NCBI RefSeq assembly: GCF_965363235.1
Contig: NC_134844.1
Span: forward strand, 94,450,664 to 94,514,663
Direction of reading: 5' to 3'
Length of the DNA: 64,000 bases
Source: Mytilus galloprovincialis
Lineage: Eukaryota > Mollusca > Bivalvia > Mytilida > Mytilidae
Made by a program: the position numbers and the translations under genes. Within the stretch, counting starts at the first letter, position 1, and every line of letters starts with the position of its first letter. The notes below the pieces were generated by a model. The model had not been told where the DNA came from, ran no database searches, and saw only the letters and a program-made list of their open reading frames with translations. Shown in pieces: positions 45,108-57,402 of this stretch.

Positions 45108-46492
45108 GCGCGTAGTAACCCGTACGCAAAAACGCAGTTGCGTACACATCGAAAATTTGGCAAAAATAAAAATATGGTAAATCTAGTTAGAATAAAACTT
45201 AAGTAATAGAATTAATGATAAAGTGTTATAAAAATATGTTAATAGTCACTTTGTAACTATATTCCGTTCCGGAAACTAGTTTTCTCTTTACATTTTCGGG
45301 ACCAGCATCGTGATTGTGCTGCTGATGCAAACAATTAAAATAGCTGAGTCCTCGGGGTTTCAGAATACAATAAGTGTGTCTACTATGCCTCCTTACCCTG
45401 ACATCTTTTCTGAAGATTTCAAAATGACTGATGAAACAAAACGTGATGTTCTATTAATATAAGGGTAATATTTTTGCAACCTATTCGCCGTTTTTTTTTA
45501 CGATCAACGTGCTTTTTACTTTTTTATTTTACGTTCGGTCGTGCAAGATGGTTGCCTCGTTCATTTAATTATACGTGTCTCGAGATTAAAAGTGCTTATT
45601 CTCCATGTGCAAAATTTAAAGTGCTTGTTTTCCTTGCTTTGTAAAAATAAAAGACTCGTTTTTGGAAGTTGATAAAAAGAACTCAGATTTAGTTTTGAAG
45701 CTTTTCCTTGTAGATTTTGGGACTTCAAAAGTATTTATATACAAATGTATAGCTAAAGGTTTCCAAACCATGATGTTATAAACAAGGATTTATACCCGGG
45801 AATCTTTAAAATACTTAATATGCATGTATGTCGGTCTGGACGACAACGAAAGAACACTCTTTCAGTACCATGAGACGACTAAAGAAATACAATGAAATCC
45901 ATTCGTTTATCTGGGCTTGTTCTATTGAACATATAACACGAAAAACAAATTTCAACAGACACGGTTTTGGATAACTGGAAAGGAAATGATCATTGACTTT
46001 CAGAACTAACTTTGAGAATTATAAGCTAAAAGAAAGGCTTGTTCTCTTATAAGATAAAACAGAGAAATGTGATTCGATTTATTTATGTAATCTCTCAATA
46101 AAAAAATACCCTTTAAGGCTTAGAAATTTGGATTTTCTCAGTGAATGTATAGTGGGTTGAGACTGATTAGGTAGCAATTAAAATATATGGTGGTGGCTCT
46201 ATATATTTTAATTATTACCTAATATAAAAATAAGCTCTACCCACTACACATTAGAAGTTTTTTTTTCTCTAATTTTTTTTCAAATTTAATTATTTTCAAA
46301 AGTTGACTTGTTACTCATGAAAATAAGATTTCTGTGAGGTCATTTTCAGTCCCAGGAAATCGCGAGAATTCAGGATTTTGCACCATTTACTCTAGAGCTT
46401 CTGGGGGCCTTGAGCGGCCCCCAGACCCCTCGCCATATGACTTCTTTCCCCGGCATTGCGTACACATCCTTTTGGCCTAGCTACGCCCCTGA
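45108..46492. mobile_element. DNA element with CAGGGGCGTAGCTA-type ends
   Basis: Left end CAGGCGCGTAGTAACC with GTACGCAAAAACGCAGTTGC. Right end, read as complement, CAGGGGCGTAGCTAGGCC with TGTGTACGCAATGCC. So the ends are diverged TIRs of about 45 bp; AAAAC flanks both sides. The ends look hAT-like. No transposase is recognisable in the 1.4 kb interior, which includes a palindrome near 46140-46255. Confidence 0.65.
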
Positions 46493-47049
46493 AAACTGAA
46501 AATATTTGAGAAGACGCTATTACCTTAGAAGTAAAAAATTTACCAGACAGAATAAACACGGCAGAAACAAACAAACGAAAAAAACCAAGAGAACAATTTG
46601 AAATACCATATACATGTTAAAATCGGTATATACAAGCGGATTATAAACGGGACAGGGTTGAGCGAACATGAATTTCTACTGATTACACTAAAGGTGGCAA
46701 TCAACCGATTGAAGCACGTGTCGAGAAAATATTAGATAACTTTCTAATTAAAAATGACATAATTATAAAATTTGATTTTATGATTTTTTACAAAGTCTTT
46801 TTCTAGATGCCATATCCGTTGTGATAGTATCTTTCCATCAGGTCATTAGTGTACAATTTTGTTCTTAGTGCACTAAGGAGGTCCTTTGTAGTATTTCTAC
46901 GAATCCCATGATTTACATGTATGCTGAGGGAAAAGTCGCACATGTTTTTATAAGTAGGACGAAAGTCGCAAAAATGTAATCAAAGTGTACACGTTGGGAA
47001 AAAGTCTGTGAGAAAGGTTTAAATAATTTTATTTAACATCTTCATATTT
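46493..47049. repeat. Diverged direct repeat, copy 1
   Basis: About 46560-46900 resembles about 48560-48900 (AACATGAATTTCTACTGATT against ATCATGAATTTCAATCGATT, and CACGTGTCGA against CAAGTGTCGA). A CTTAGTGCACTAAGGA motif at about 46864 also occurs in the TIRs of the element at 53182-55441. Confidence 0.45.
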
Positions 47050-47875
47050 GTTTCTGCGAAATCATAACTTTGCTAGCCGTTAAGACGGAACGATATTCCA
47101 TACCGCAGATACCATTTAATGATAGACTTTGTAAATTTTGTAGTTCGAACTGTGTGGAAAACGAAATACATGTTTTAATGGTCTGTCTTTTATATACAGA
47201 CTTCCGATATGAACTTTTTAAAACATCACGTGAACATATTAACTTCCATGCTTTGACAGAATGAACACAGAGAAAAGATGTATTGCTCATATGAACTGTA
47301 AATACAAACAAAAGTTTTTAGCTCGTACAATAAATAGTTATTTTATTAGAAGAAAAAAGTTTTTATGAAATTATGATTTACAAACAATATATCTTCAGTA
47401 TTATTTTTGTCTTTCTTTGTGCATATTTGTTTCTTACATAAAGGTTACTGTGATGTGTTTCAAATAAAATCCCAAGTTTATATACCTTTATTTTCTTTTG
47501 CAAAGATAATTTCAATTGACAATTTTATTATAATATCCATCATCAGAATATTAGCATTTTAATAAAGATTTTATTCGTTTATTTTGTTACTTATATCAGG
47601 GACATATAATACATATGTATTATATGTCTCTGCTTATATCAAATGTGGATATTATTTTAATTTCATCAAAGATTTACTAAACAAATCCTGGATTTCATTG
47701 ATAAAGATGTGTGTGTAACTATACAAATCCTTGTTGTAACTAATTCATAATTGTATATATTTTAATTAATTTTATTGTAAATTTAGTGTCTCGTAATTTT
47801 ATGAAGGCTGGCTATCGATCTTTGTTTTAACTGTAAGACCAATGTGCGACACTATAATGAAATAATCATTATATT
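47050..47875 (+). mobile_element. LINE 3' fragment
   Basis: Encodes RYSIPQIPFNDRLCKFCSSN then CVENEIHVLMVCLLY and YTDFRYELF, the same C-terminal cysteine/histidine region as in the LINE at 20658-23290. The following 3' UTR shares TTTAGTGTCTC and GACACT blocks with it. The RT part is absent. Confidence 0.7.
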
Positions 47876-49436
47876 CATCTTTTATATTTAATCTCAATTA
47901 CCAGATTAAAATTTCACACCTAATTGAACATTGCAGATGTACGCTGACCACTATGTGTATATACCAAGAAACTGCTAGGTGTGAAAATAAGATGTGTCAA
48001 TTGTATGAGGACCTGTACGGGGGTCCTTAATTCTATAATTGTTCAGTCTTTTTCTGTGTTCTTTATATATATAAGCACTTCGTCATTCTCTATTCCTTAT
48101 CTTTTTCTCTATGTTTCTGTAGTCATTATTTATTTTCCTTTATTCGGCACTTTTAACCCATTATTCACTATTCATCGACCCCATCCTGACCCTCTTTTTT
48201 AATGAACCGTTAGCAAATACGTCTCGAAGGTGGCAGCATACATCACAGTCCACGACATTATAAACTAGTAAGGCACACATACTGCTGGTGATCAACCTTT
48301 GATTTATAAACTAGAATAAATATACTAAAAAATTTTAAAGATAATATATATTTTTTACAATTTCGTTCGTCCGTATTTTATCGACAAATGGTTCAGTTTT
48401 TTTTTTTCTCGCAGTTTTAAGTAACGTTATAATATATATATTTTATAGAATAGCTTAAAAGCAGATACATATCTTTATTTCGTGTCAAACCATTTCTTGG
48501 AACTTGTGAAGCTTTTTATGATAAATGGAATATTTTTTTTTCCCGATTGACCTATTGATATCCATAATTTGTTTTATAAACCAATTGAAATACCAAACAC
48601 ATGACGAAAAAACAGTCGCCGAAAAAAACATATTCATAGTCAAACTGTTTGTACACACGTGCGTGATTATCGGTCCATGGTTGAATGATCATGAATTTCA
48701 ATCGATTACACAGATTGCAATCAATATTGAACGTGGCAAGTGTCGATAAAACATTAAATTTTGTAATTCTTAAAGATGTTATTAATATAAAATATTGAAT
48801 TATTTATTTTGAAATAGTTTACTTCTATAATTCATTCCCTAGTGCCAATTATATCATATCGTCTGGTCCCTTGTACTTGCATCACTTTTTATTAAAATTG
48901 TCATAAGAATCTTTCGACAATTTCGATCACACAGATGAAGCTTTAAGAAGTTGAAAAATATTTTCACGAGTCCAACAGTTGACGTGCTTTCTTTATCATG
49001 TTTAAGCATGCGAAAATGTATTCTTAAAAAATCTAAGAGACACAGAAAACGTAATACTACTAGTATACGAAATCATTCAATTTTGCATAAAGATGATAAC
49101 TCTAACTTAAAAAAAAAACGTTCAGAAATATGAAAAAGAAAAGATGGACTTCTTTCTTGACCAAAATACAAAACTAGTAAACGGTGAATGTATATGTACT
49201 ACTGTAGACTTTGTTATGATGACCTTTAACTTAATAAATATTTATTTTTTATTATTCAATCAACAGGTATACCTTAATTAATTTTTTTCCGGAATAGTAA
49301 TTTCTTTTTCTGGAAAAGTAATACCAATTTGCGGAAACGTAAAAACGCCGCTACTTATTTCGGAAAAGTAATGCACGAAAATGCGGAAACGTGAAATTGG
49401 ACTTTTGAAAAAAAAAAATAACTACTAAAGGACCGG
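47876..49436. other. No gene seen; repeat copy 2 near 48560-48900
   Basis: AT-rich. A cluster of GGAAAAGTAAT/CGGAAACGTAA units lies at 49285-49405, just outside the MITE. Short ORFs (47981-48202, 48525-48749, 48951-49133) are unsupported. Confidence 0.5.
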
Positions 49437-50209
49437 TGCATTACGTTTGCGCGCATTACCATTACATTTGCGCGCTAAAATCATTACGTTTGCGCGCAGC
49501 TTTTGATTACAATTGCGCGCATTTTTTTGACAGGTAAACTCATGTAAAATACAGGTAATAATACTTATTTATTTATAATTAGTTCAATTATTTACAGGTA
49601 TAAGTACTCATTCCGTTAGTCTTGGTCCCCTACTCACCAACGATGAGGTGGAAGTGGGATTTCGAGCAAGATAAGTCCGTTTTATTATGCACAAGCACTA
49701 AATCCTAGAAATATGTACAGATAAAAATGTTAAAATGCTAAAACATAGCTAATCATAAAGGTAAAAGTATTGATAATTACATTACTTTACATGTAGGTAC
49801 GTGTCGAAACTCCATGTTTGTACCTTGGTGTAACTTTACAAACTAACTTAAATTATTTACTTATTTTAAAAACGATCACTATTCGTTTAAATCCTTTTCA
49901 CTCTGAAATATTCGCAATGAAGTTACATGTATTAAGCTATACTACGGAGTTTATAATGATCACTTTATAATTGGTTTTATAATTCAATATGAACAATATA
50001 TAGTTTGAATTAAGAAATATTTTCAAAATTAAAAATTGATAGTCATATTTATTATGAAAATAAAAAAATATATAGTCAATTATAATTTAATTTAATTTTT
50101 ATTTATATTTTTACCTGAGTTTACCTGTAACATGAATGCGCGCAAATGTAATCAAAAGCTGCGCGCAAACGTAAAACATTTTAATCCCCAAATGCGCGCA
50201 AACGTAGTG
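49437..50209. mobile_element. MITE with TTACGTTTGCGCGCA motifs, 9-bp TSD
   Basis: Flanked by CTAAAGGAC on both sides (49428-49436 and 50210-50218). The TIRs are about 120-150 bp: GGTGCATTACGTTTGCGCGC at the left and GGCGCACTACGTTTGCGCGC (complement) at the right. The GCGCGCA word is repeated four times at the left and three at the right, followed by AGGTAAACTCA. A 9-bp duplication and long TIRs fit the Mutator-like group; no transposase is present. Confidence 0.85.
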
Positions 50210-50233
50210 CGCCCTAAAGGACATGTTAGCGCC

Positions 50234-52475
50234 GACATGAGTTGTAAGAAAAGATTTCCAAAACAACCATATCATTAAGAAGGAATGTTTACATGCTATA
50301 CTCTCGTACTAGTATTACAGGGTTCTTGTGGCGTTCACCTTAGACACACATCTTTTTAACGATGTTTAACAAGAAAATCCCTATTTAGCGGACAAGCAAT
50401 TTTTTTTTTCTGTTATTGAATATCGAGAAAGAAAATAAATCCCGAAATTAATTTGGAACTTTGATACTCAATAGTTTCCCATCAAAATATTCACAATTAG
50501 TGTTCGTCCAGTGGCATACATAACAATCTTATTTCTATATGCAATCAACAATGAGCAAAACCCTAACCTTGTAGTCATTTATAAAAGACCCGAAATGATA
50601 ATGTAAAAACAATTCAAACGAGAAAACTAACGGCCTGATTTATGTACAAAATGTGAAAAATCCTTGATAACCTGAATTTTCTTAATTATTTGCCTACAAT
50701 ATATAAGTCACTGTTTAAGAAAAATAAAAAATAAAATTCTGGGAATATTATATTAACGTTAGTATAATAGTCCAAGAATTAAAGTGTTGATAAAATAAGA
50801 GCCTCACATTTGAAAGTTTTAAAACATTTCGAAGATAAAAAAAAAAAGTAAAAAAATATACAAAACAGTCTTTTTCGTTCATTTTGTAACATGAATGAGG
50901 CAGTTAGTTTTCTTGACTGAATTGTTTTACATTGTCATTTCGGGGCCTTGTAAAACAGACTATGCGGTATGGACTTTGCTCATTGTTGAAGGCCGTACAG
51001 TGACCTATAGTTGTTTATTTTTGTGACAATTTGGTCTCTTGTGAAATGTGGTCTCATTGGCAATCATACCACATCTTTTTTATATATTTAAATCATTTTA
51101 CAAGACATCAAATTGTTATTTTGTGTTACTGTTGCAGACAATTCTTTTCAAATATTAAAAATTATTTTAATTAAATGGAATTTTGCATTTGCACCCGCTT
51201 GAAAAAAATAAAAACATATAAAGAAGCAACATCGAAATTCTCTGTACTTTAAGCGGCATTTTCACATGAGTAAAATATAAGGTCAACGTTTGAAACTTTT
51301 TCAGTCTTGTTCCGTCTTGTTCCATAACTTTAAGTCTTGTTCCGTCTTGTTCCGTAACTTTCTACCCAGTCGTATAAACGAATCGTCGACAAGTGCGTAC
51401 ATTTTTTGGAACAACGTCAAAATCGTTGTTTTATTAGGAACGTCGTGTAACGCTAAGTGGCACCAATACCGTGCGTAACGTCAATATAAATCTGTGATTT
51501 TACTATGTCCACAACTTCGATGAACCAAAGCAAGTTAAACATCGACCTGTATCTAAATCAAATTGGTTCTCTTTTTCTTCTTCGTCTTCTTCTTTTGGTA
51601 TACAATAGTCTATCGACATTCGATGATTACATACTGTTGGCATACGTGGACTAGTCTATTTACAAAACTTTTACCCCAATTTATTCAAAATATATGTTTT
51701 TTTCTTATGTTTAATGTATACATGTATATATTTTAAATTGCGCTATAGTTCCGTAACTTTCTACCCAGTCGTATAGACGAATCATCGACAAGTGCGTACA
51801 TTTTTTTAAATCAATATTTCTGGTATGTTCCAATCTGTCCTTCACTATTGACATCGAGTATATATTACATTTTCCCAAAGTCAACCTTGGAAAAAATATT
51901 TAAATAGATTGTAATTTCATCAAATCTTATTTTTTGGGTATTATTTATATTTTTATTTTACACCAGAAATGTTATTTATAAACAAGCGTATGAGTTTAGT
52001 TATGACAAGTAAGACAGAGTTGTATATTATACATCTGATAGTTCAAAATGGAAAGTTATAAGTTATCGGCCGTGTACACTGAATATTACCTGCAGAAGTG
52101 AAACGATGCATGAACTTGCAAGTCCGACATGAAATCGCTTGAATACCTGGAAGTGTCACCTCACACCCCTTACAATACCTTTGGAAGTAATACCTTAAGC
52201 CATGCTGGTGATCAGATGAGGGAAGATCAGAATTTATTTGAAAAAAGTTTATTACTTTAAAGAATTATGAACAAATTATATTTTCGAAAACAATTTTCAC
52301 GGAACACTTATTCATGATTTCAACTTTGACTCTTTACTTAATTCCAATATTAACAGTTTAAAAACAACAGACCATGGTAATTTAAAAAAAATGCAAAAAT
52401 TTTCCGTATAAAGTTAGTTAGTCGAATAAAACAACAGTACGATTGACAAGATATCGACACGCAATTACTACTACA
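50234..52475 (+). repeat. Large inverted repeat, left arm
   Basis: Inverted partner of 60205-61625: TGGCATACGTGGACTAGTC here against GACTAGTCCACGTATGCC there, and GTGTTCGTCCAGTGGCATA against its complement. This arm carries about 950 extra bp (about 50530-51483) with a mussel dispersed repeat at 50870-51090. A 55-bp piece (TTCCGTAACTTTCTACCCAG) also occurs twice within the arm (51350 and 51748). Confidence 0.85.
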
Positions 52476-53172
52476 TCCTTATTCTTTCAAAAAGAGATTC
52501 CCAGGCAACCTCAGAATATAAAGTTTCAGGTTTTGTAAATATTAGTAGACCTGTTACTATTCTTGCGGCCTCTAATTGCAAATTTTCTAATTTCCAAGGA
52601 TCCGTGTTGAAGGCTGTTCTTTGACCTATTCAATTTTTAAATAAAATATGTTTAAACTAAACGCAGCCTTGGCTATAAAAAGCCTCAAATGTTGAAGGCT
52701 ATTCTTTGACCTATTAAATTTTTAATAGTCTTCAAATTTCATCAAAATTCCGCGTAAGGGACCACAACTTGGAAATGGAGATAGGTTTTTATAAAAAAAA
52801 AAAAATCAAAGAGAACACAGAGTGTGTAAAGTTTTAAAATTTTTGATGGATACGAACATTTTTCTCCATTGCCAAATCAACCATAATATTAGCACTCATA
52901 CCACTTATTATATTTATATCTATTTTCAGCATAGAATATCTCAGTTTGTTATTGTCGACATTTCTATTACATTTTCTTGATAAAACTTTTTAATACATTT
53001 ATAAACATTTTAACAAGCTCACCATATTCTAATTTAAGAGTTGGCGCCCATCAAAGCCATGCACACGAAAATATTTATAGGAAGAGAAATAAAACAAAAG
53101 CAAAATGATTTGTCCTTTTAATCTCTGAAATTATCAGCAATAATGATTTTTTTTTTAAGTTTTAGTTACGAA
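52476..53172. other. No gene seen
   Basis: AT-rich spacer with two copies of GTTGAAGGCT.TTCTTTGACCTATT (about 52607 and 52690). Confidence 0.5.
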
Positions 53173-53181
53173 TGATATTCT

Positions 53182-55441
53182 GGGTGTGTCTAAACACTGC
53201 TAAGGAGTCCTTAGTGCACTAAGGACTGATAACATGCCACTAAGAACTAGATGGAGAGCTGTTACATGCAATTTCTTTTCATATTACGGTAGAAATTGAT
53301 ATTTAATGCATAAATTTCAAATTTTATAGAAAAATAATAATAAATTAAGGAGATATTCAACATTATTTAGACACGTGCCTGTTTTTCTTTGATATGCCGA
53401 AAATCCATGAACCGTTTGACACGTGTCAAATTACATATTAATTGATTACACGGGAATCCTTTTGGTAAAGTTGGATACTAATAAATGAATTGTTGTTGAA
53501 ATTTTATTAACAAAAAAATCTGAATGAAGAAGTATTTTCTCAAGTGTATATTTCTTGTAAATAATAAATTTGTCACCAGAGAAATATATCTAATGTCGGA
53601 TTTTTATTTGATGTTCATATTAATAAGTGACTGAAATACAAATTTTTATAGATATTTAATTCACATTTATATATATATTTTTTTAAAGTACGTGTTGAAG
53701 TATGGATAACCGGCAGATGCTTGTTGCGTTTTCATTAAATACATCTTGTTATTGGGCTGTGATAAGCCCGGTAGTACCGAAAAATTAATCTAATATTTCG
53801 TAGCGTTCTTTGTCTCTTGAACCAATTTTATTTTTCAGGTGGTCGGACACATTATCTATAATGTGTTTTGTACCCGTATCTCTATTCTGTTTATTTTTTC
53901 TTGCAAGCGTGCTTTAATGTGGTGACAGGCGACGACGTACATGCGTTTGAACAATAGACTGGTTTGGAACTGGAACACTTTAGTTTCTTTCTTATGGTGC
54001 ACTGTTCAAAATTTATTTTCATATATGAAGACATTTTAAGAAATGTATAACTGGACAAAACGAAACCAATAAGATAATGCATTTTTACTACATGCAACAC
54101 ACTAAGTTCATATATGACCCGTTTGAGTAATATATTTCGGGCCTTCAACAGTGAGTAAAGCGCATAGCACATAGTCATTATTTCATAAATTATTTCGTAC
54201 GATATGTTAAGCAGACAATTTGTTAAAAACAATACAAATCGGATTTCCTTCTGACATACTTGCCACAGGCATTTGTCTCAGAAAAAAAATTCCTATATAC
54301 CTTTTCTGAGACAAGTGCCTGTGATACTTGTTCTTCTTTAAGAAAAGTAGATTTAAAGAAATTATAGTTGAAAATATTTCTGTCGGCTTTTTCTTGTTTT
54401 CGCGTGATATATTTAGGTTTAAATATTCTGATTATATTGCATTACAAAAAATAATTATTTACACATCATGTGGTAAAGGCATATTTTCAAGGCATTCATA
54501 CGAAGCATTCTCTTTCTCTGTCAGAATTATATCTTTAGCTCTAAATTTACACATACTGAAAAAAAATTCGTGAATACTGTACTAAAAACTGTGGAACATT
54601 TTTAAAACATTTGTCTCTTTTATATATTTGAAAATGAAACTTAATCTGACTTAAAATCGGGAAATGATTTATTTAACTTCTTTTACTTTTAGAAGAATAA
54701 TAAAATGTCGAAATATACAAACAAATAAGTGCCGTATGGAGCCTTTGTAAACAAATATCAAGCTGGTTGAAAACTAGTGGTGTTGGATAAACCCCAAGAA
54801 CGACACATAATTTTCTCTCTCTCAATTCCATCGTATTGTTTTAGTGAAACCATTTGTATATATACACGCATCTTTGTCGAAATTAAAATAAAAACAAAAC
54901 ACTTGTCAATATATATATTTATTTTGTCTTCATATCTCTTACATAACAAGCTGACCACACTCTAACTTATTAGTCATTTAGTAGGCGCACATCAAAGTCG
55001 TGCACCTGTGGCAAATAACTTTGTCGGGAAAGAAGTAAAACAAAAACAAAATTATTTGTTCTGTAATCATTTTTCATAAGAACAACACATTTAATTATAA
55101 ATATTAAGCATACATTTTTTTAGATACAATTGTTTATTACCTAAAATAAAAAGATTATGATTGTTTAATGAATTGTTTTGTCATTTGGCACGTGTCAAAC
55201 GGTTCATTGATTTTCGGCATATCAAAGAAAAACGGGCACGTGCCTAAATAATGTTGAATACCTTGTTTATTTATGATTATTTTTCTATAAAATTTGAAAT
55301 TTATGCATGAAATATCAATCTCTAACATAATATGTAAAAATAATACACACAACAGCACTCCTTCTAGTCCTTAGTGGCATTGTATAGTCCTTAGTGCACT
55401 AAGGATCACTAAGGAGTCCTTAGCAGTGTTTAGACGTACCG
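53182..55441. mobile_element. Long-TIR DNA element, 2.26 kb, 9-bp TSD
   Basis: TGATATTCT lies at both sides (53173-53181 and 55442-55450). The TIRs are about 280 bp: GGTGTGTCTAAACACTGCTA at the left and GGTACGTCTAAACACTGCTA (complement) at the right. Both go on through CTTAGTGCACTAAGGA, a TTTCAAATTTTATAGAAAAA block and GACACGTGTCAAA. No transposase is recognised. A hairpin at 54256-54333 lies inside. TIR length plus 9-bp duplication suggest Mutator-like mobilisation. Confidence 0.85.
54256..54333. repeat. Hairpin inside the long-TIR element
   Basis: CACAGGCATTTGTCTCAGAA pairs with TTCTGAGACAAGTGCCTGTG around a short A/T loop. It could be a small MITE or a structured RNA. Confidence 0.75.
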
Positions 55442-55450
55442 TGATATTCT

Positions 55451-56554
55451 AGCCTAACGTGTTGATGTGTCTGTTGTCAGAGATGCACATAGACCTAGGT
55501 GAACAATACTGTCTTTAGTTACATCTAGTGTTTAGTTCCATAAAATTTCAGTTATTATCAAATTTTGTTGAAGAATTTATTGGTGAAAGTTAATGTAAAT
55601 GTTCAGTTGCAAATACTACATGCATATTGAGGACACAATAGAAGAAGTATGGTTACTGGCAAATCTATCCAGGCATCTCCACAATAAAAATATCTTCACG
55701 GAAAGCAAGCTATACTAAATAAAAAAATCAAAAACACTTATGTACGATTTTCAAAGTTGTTTAAGTAATTGTAGTGTATTGGATATACCCGTTGGACGCA
55801 TGTTTCTGTCTTGTCATTACTTTCAATGAAAAGCTGGTGGTATTCTTAGCCCCAACACCATGTGTTGTTTTAAAATTGCTTCTGATTTTATTCACAGTTT
55901 TTGTTAAGATGGTGTCACAGTCATGTCTCAGTACCCAACAAGTCGGTTGAGTACAGGAACCCTGATGAGTTCAAAATGATGAGTCCTCTATGCAGAAAGA
56001 AAATTCCGCACATAGAGGCGGGCCTCTTTTGGTCACTAAACAATAATGAATAATAGTTCAGAGAAATGGTTGCTACACTAAACACTAAAATGCACTTTTG
56101 AACTTAAATTGAAAAAAAAGCACATGAGATTACCAAAGGATAAAGGTTTCTGCTTTGAGACAGGCGATGGATGTATACTCATGACTTTTGATATCTCAAC
56201 CGGCCCCTATTCCTTTAGCAAATGAGGAATAAACAACCACAATGCATTAAACAAGAGAAAACTCGATTTAAAAGAAGCCAGAGTCAAATGTAGAAATAGG
56301 TAACAGAAGAAACTACGCAAATGGCAATAATAAACATAAAATAACAAACGGACCAGTAGCAGTAACTCAATGCAAGCTCCATGTTTGAAGTACACTTATC
56401 GGTAATTTGTGTCATTGGTAGAAAAATTAACAATTGTTAAACAATAATATCTGGGAATATTTGGTCTGCTCCAATAAAATAATATCCTTACCTACTACAA
56501 AAACATATACAACTATTCTCTGTTCTTTGGTTGAGTTCACAAATAGATTTTTCT
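55451..56554. other. No gene seen
   Basis: Contains a dispersed motif near 55600-55650 (TTGCAAATACTACATGCATA) and otherwise unremarkable AT-rich DNA. Confidence 0.5.
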
Positions 56555-57136
56555 CTAAGATATTTCATTCTCCCATAGGATATTTGTTTCTCCTATAGGA
56601 TATTTATTTCTCCTATAGGATATTTCTTTCTCCCATAGGATTTTTTTCTCTCTTATGAGTTGCTTTGATCTCCCATAGGATTTTTAATCTCCCTTAGGAT
56701 TTTTAATCTCCCTTAGGATTTATTTATTACCCTTAGGATTTATTTATTACCCTTAGGATTCTTTTTTTATCCCACAGGATATTTTTTCTGTTATGAAATC
56801 CCTTAGGATATTTATTAATCCTATCGGATATTTTTAATCCCATGGGATTATTTTATTAGACTAATATCCTGTAGGATAAAAAATATCCTATAGGAAATGC
56901 TTTTATTTTTCCTAAGGGATTTTTTTAATCCTAAGGGCGAAACTATATCCTATAGGATATTTTTATTCTCCTAAGGGATTATAAATCCCTTAGGATTTAA
57001 ATATCCTGTAGGATATAAAAAACATCCTATGGGATTATGACTTTATCCTATAGGATTTCTCAAAATCCTGTAGGATTTTTAAAAATCCTATGGGAGAAAA
57101 AAATATCCTACAGGATTTTGTCACTATTTTCACTCC
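56555..57136. repeat. Array of variable-core palindromes (copy 2)
   Basis: Over 25 units of the same TCC-N4-GGA type as copy 1, in opposite overall orientation. The right end (ATCCTACAGGATTTTGTCAC then TATTTTCAC) mirrors the left end of copy 1. The left part is dominated by CTCCCATAGGAT and CCCTTAGGAT units. Confidence 0.85.
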
Positions 57137-57299
57137 AGTTGCCGAACCGGGCGAGCCACACCAATTTTTTTTTTGTATTGTGTTATTTATCCCCAGAGGT
57201 ACATTATTGCCAAATTTGATGATTCTACGACAAAAAAAAAGTGTGGTTCCAATTTGCACTTATGAGAAGTGCAAATTAATCCAAGAACATGTTTTAATA

Positions 57300-57402
57300 T
57301 ATAAATCAACCGTCGTTGCACGGGATTCGATCCGTCGCCCGGTCTGATTGCATTGATATCAGCATCGTAAGCCAGAGCCTTATCCCCACTGCTACCGGGT
57401 TT
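57300..57402 (-). mobile_element. tRNA-derived SINE head
   Basis: Minus strand: an A-box-like GTAGCAGTGGGGATAAGG and a B-box GACGGATCGAATCCCGTGC separated by about 45 nt, ending GCAACGACGGTTGATTTA. The B-box end is repeated inside the GTTAA repeat at 36590-36869. Confidence 0.65.

Noticed and set aside
46140-46255. Separate MITE
   Set aside because: The inverted repeat (GATTAGGTAGCAATTAAAAT and complement) lies inside the larger CAGGGGCGTAGC-ended element and no own duplication was found.
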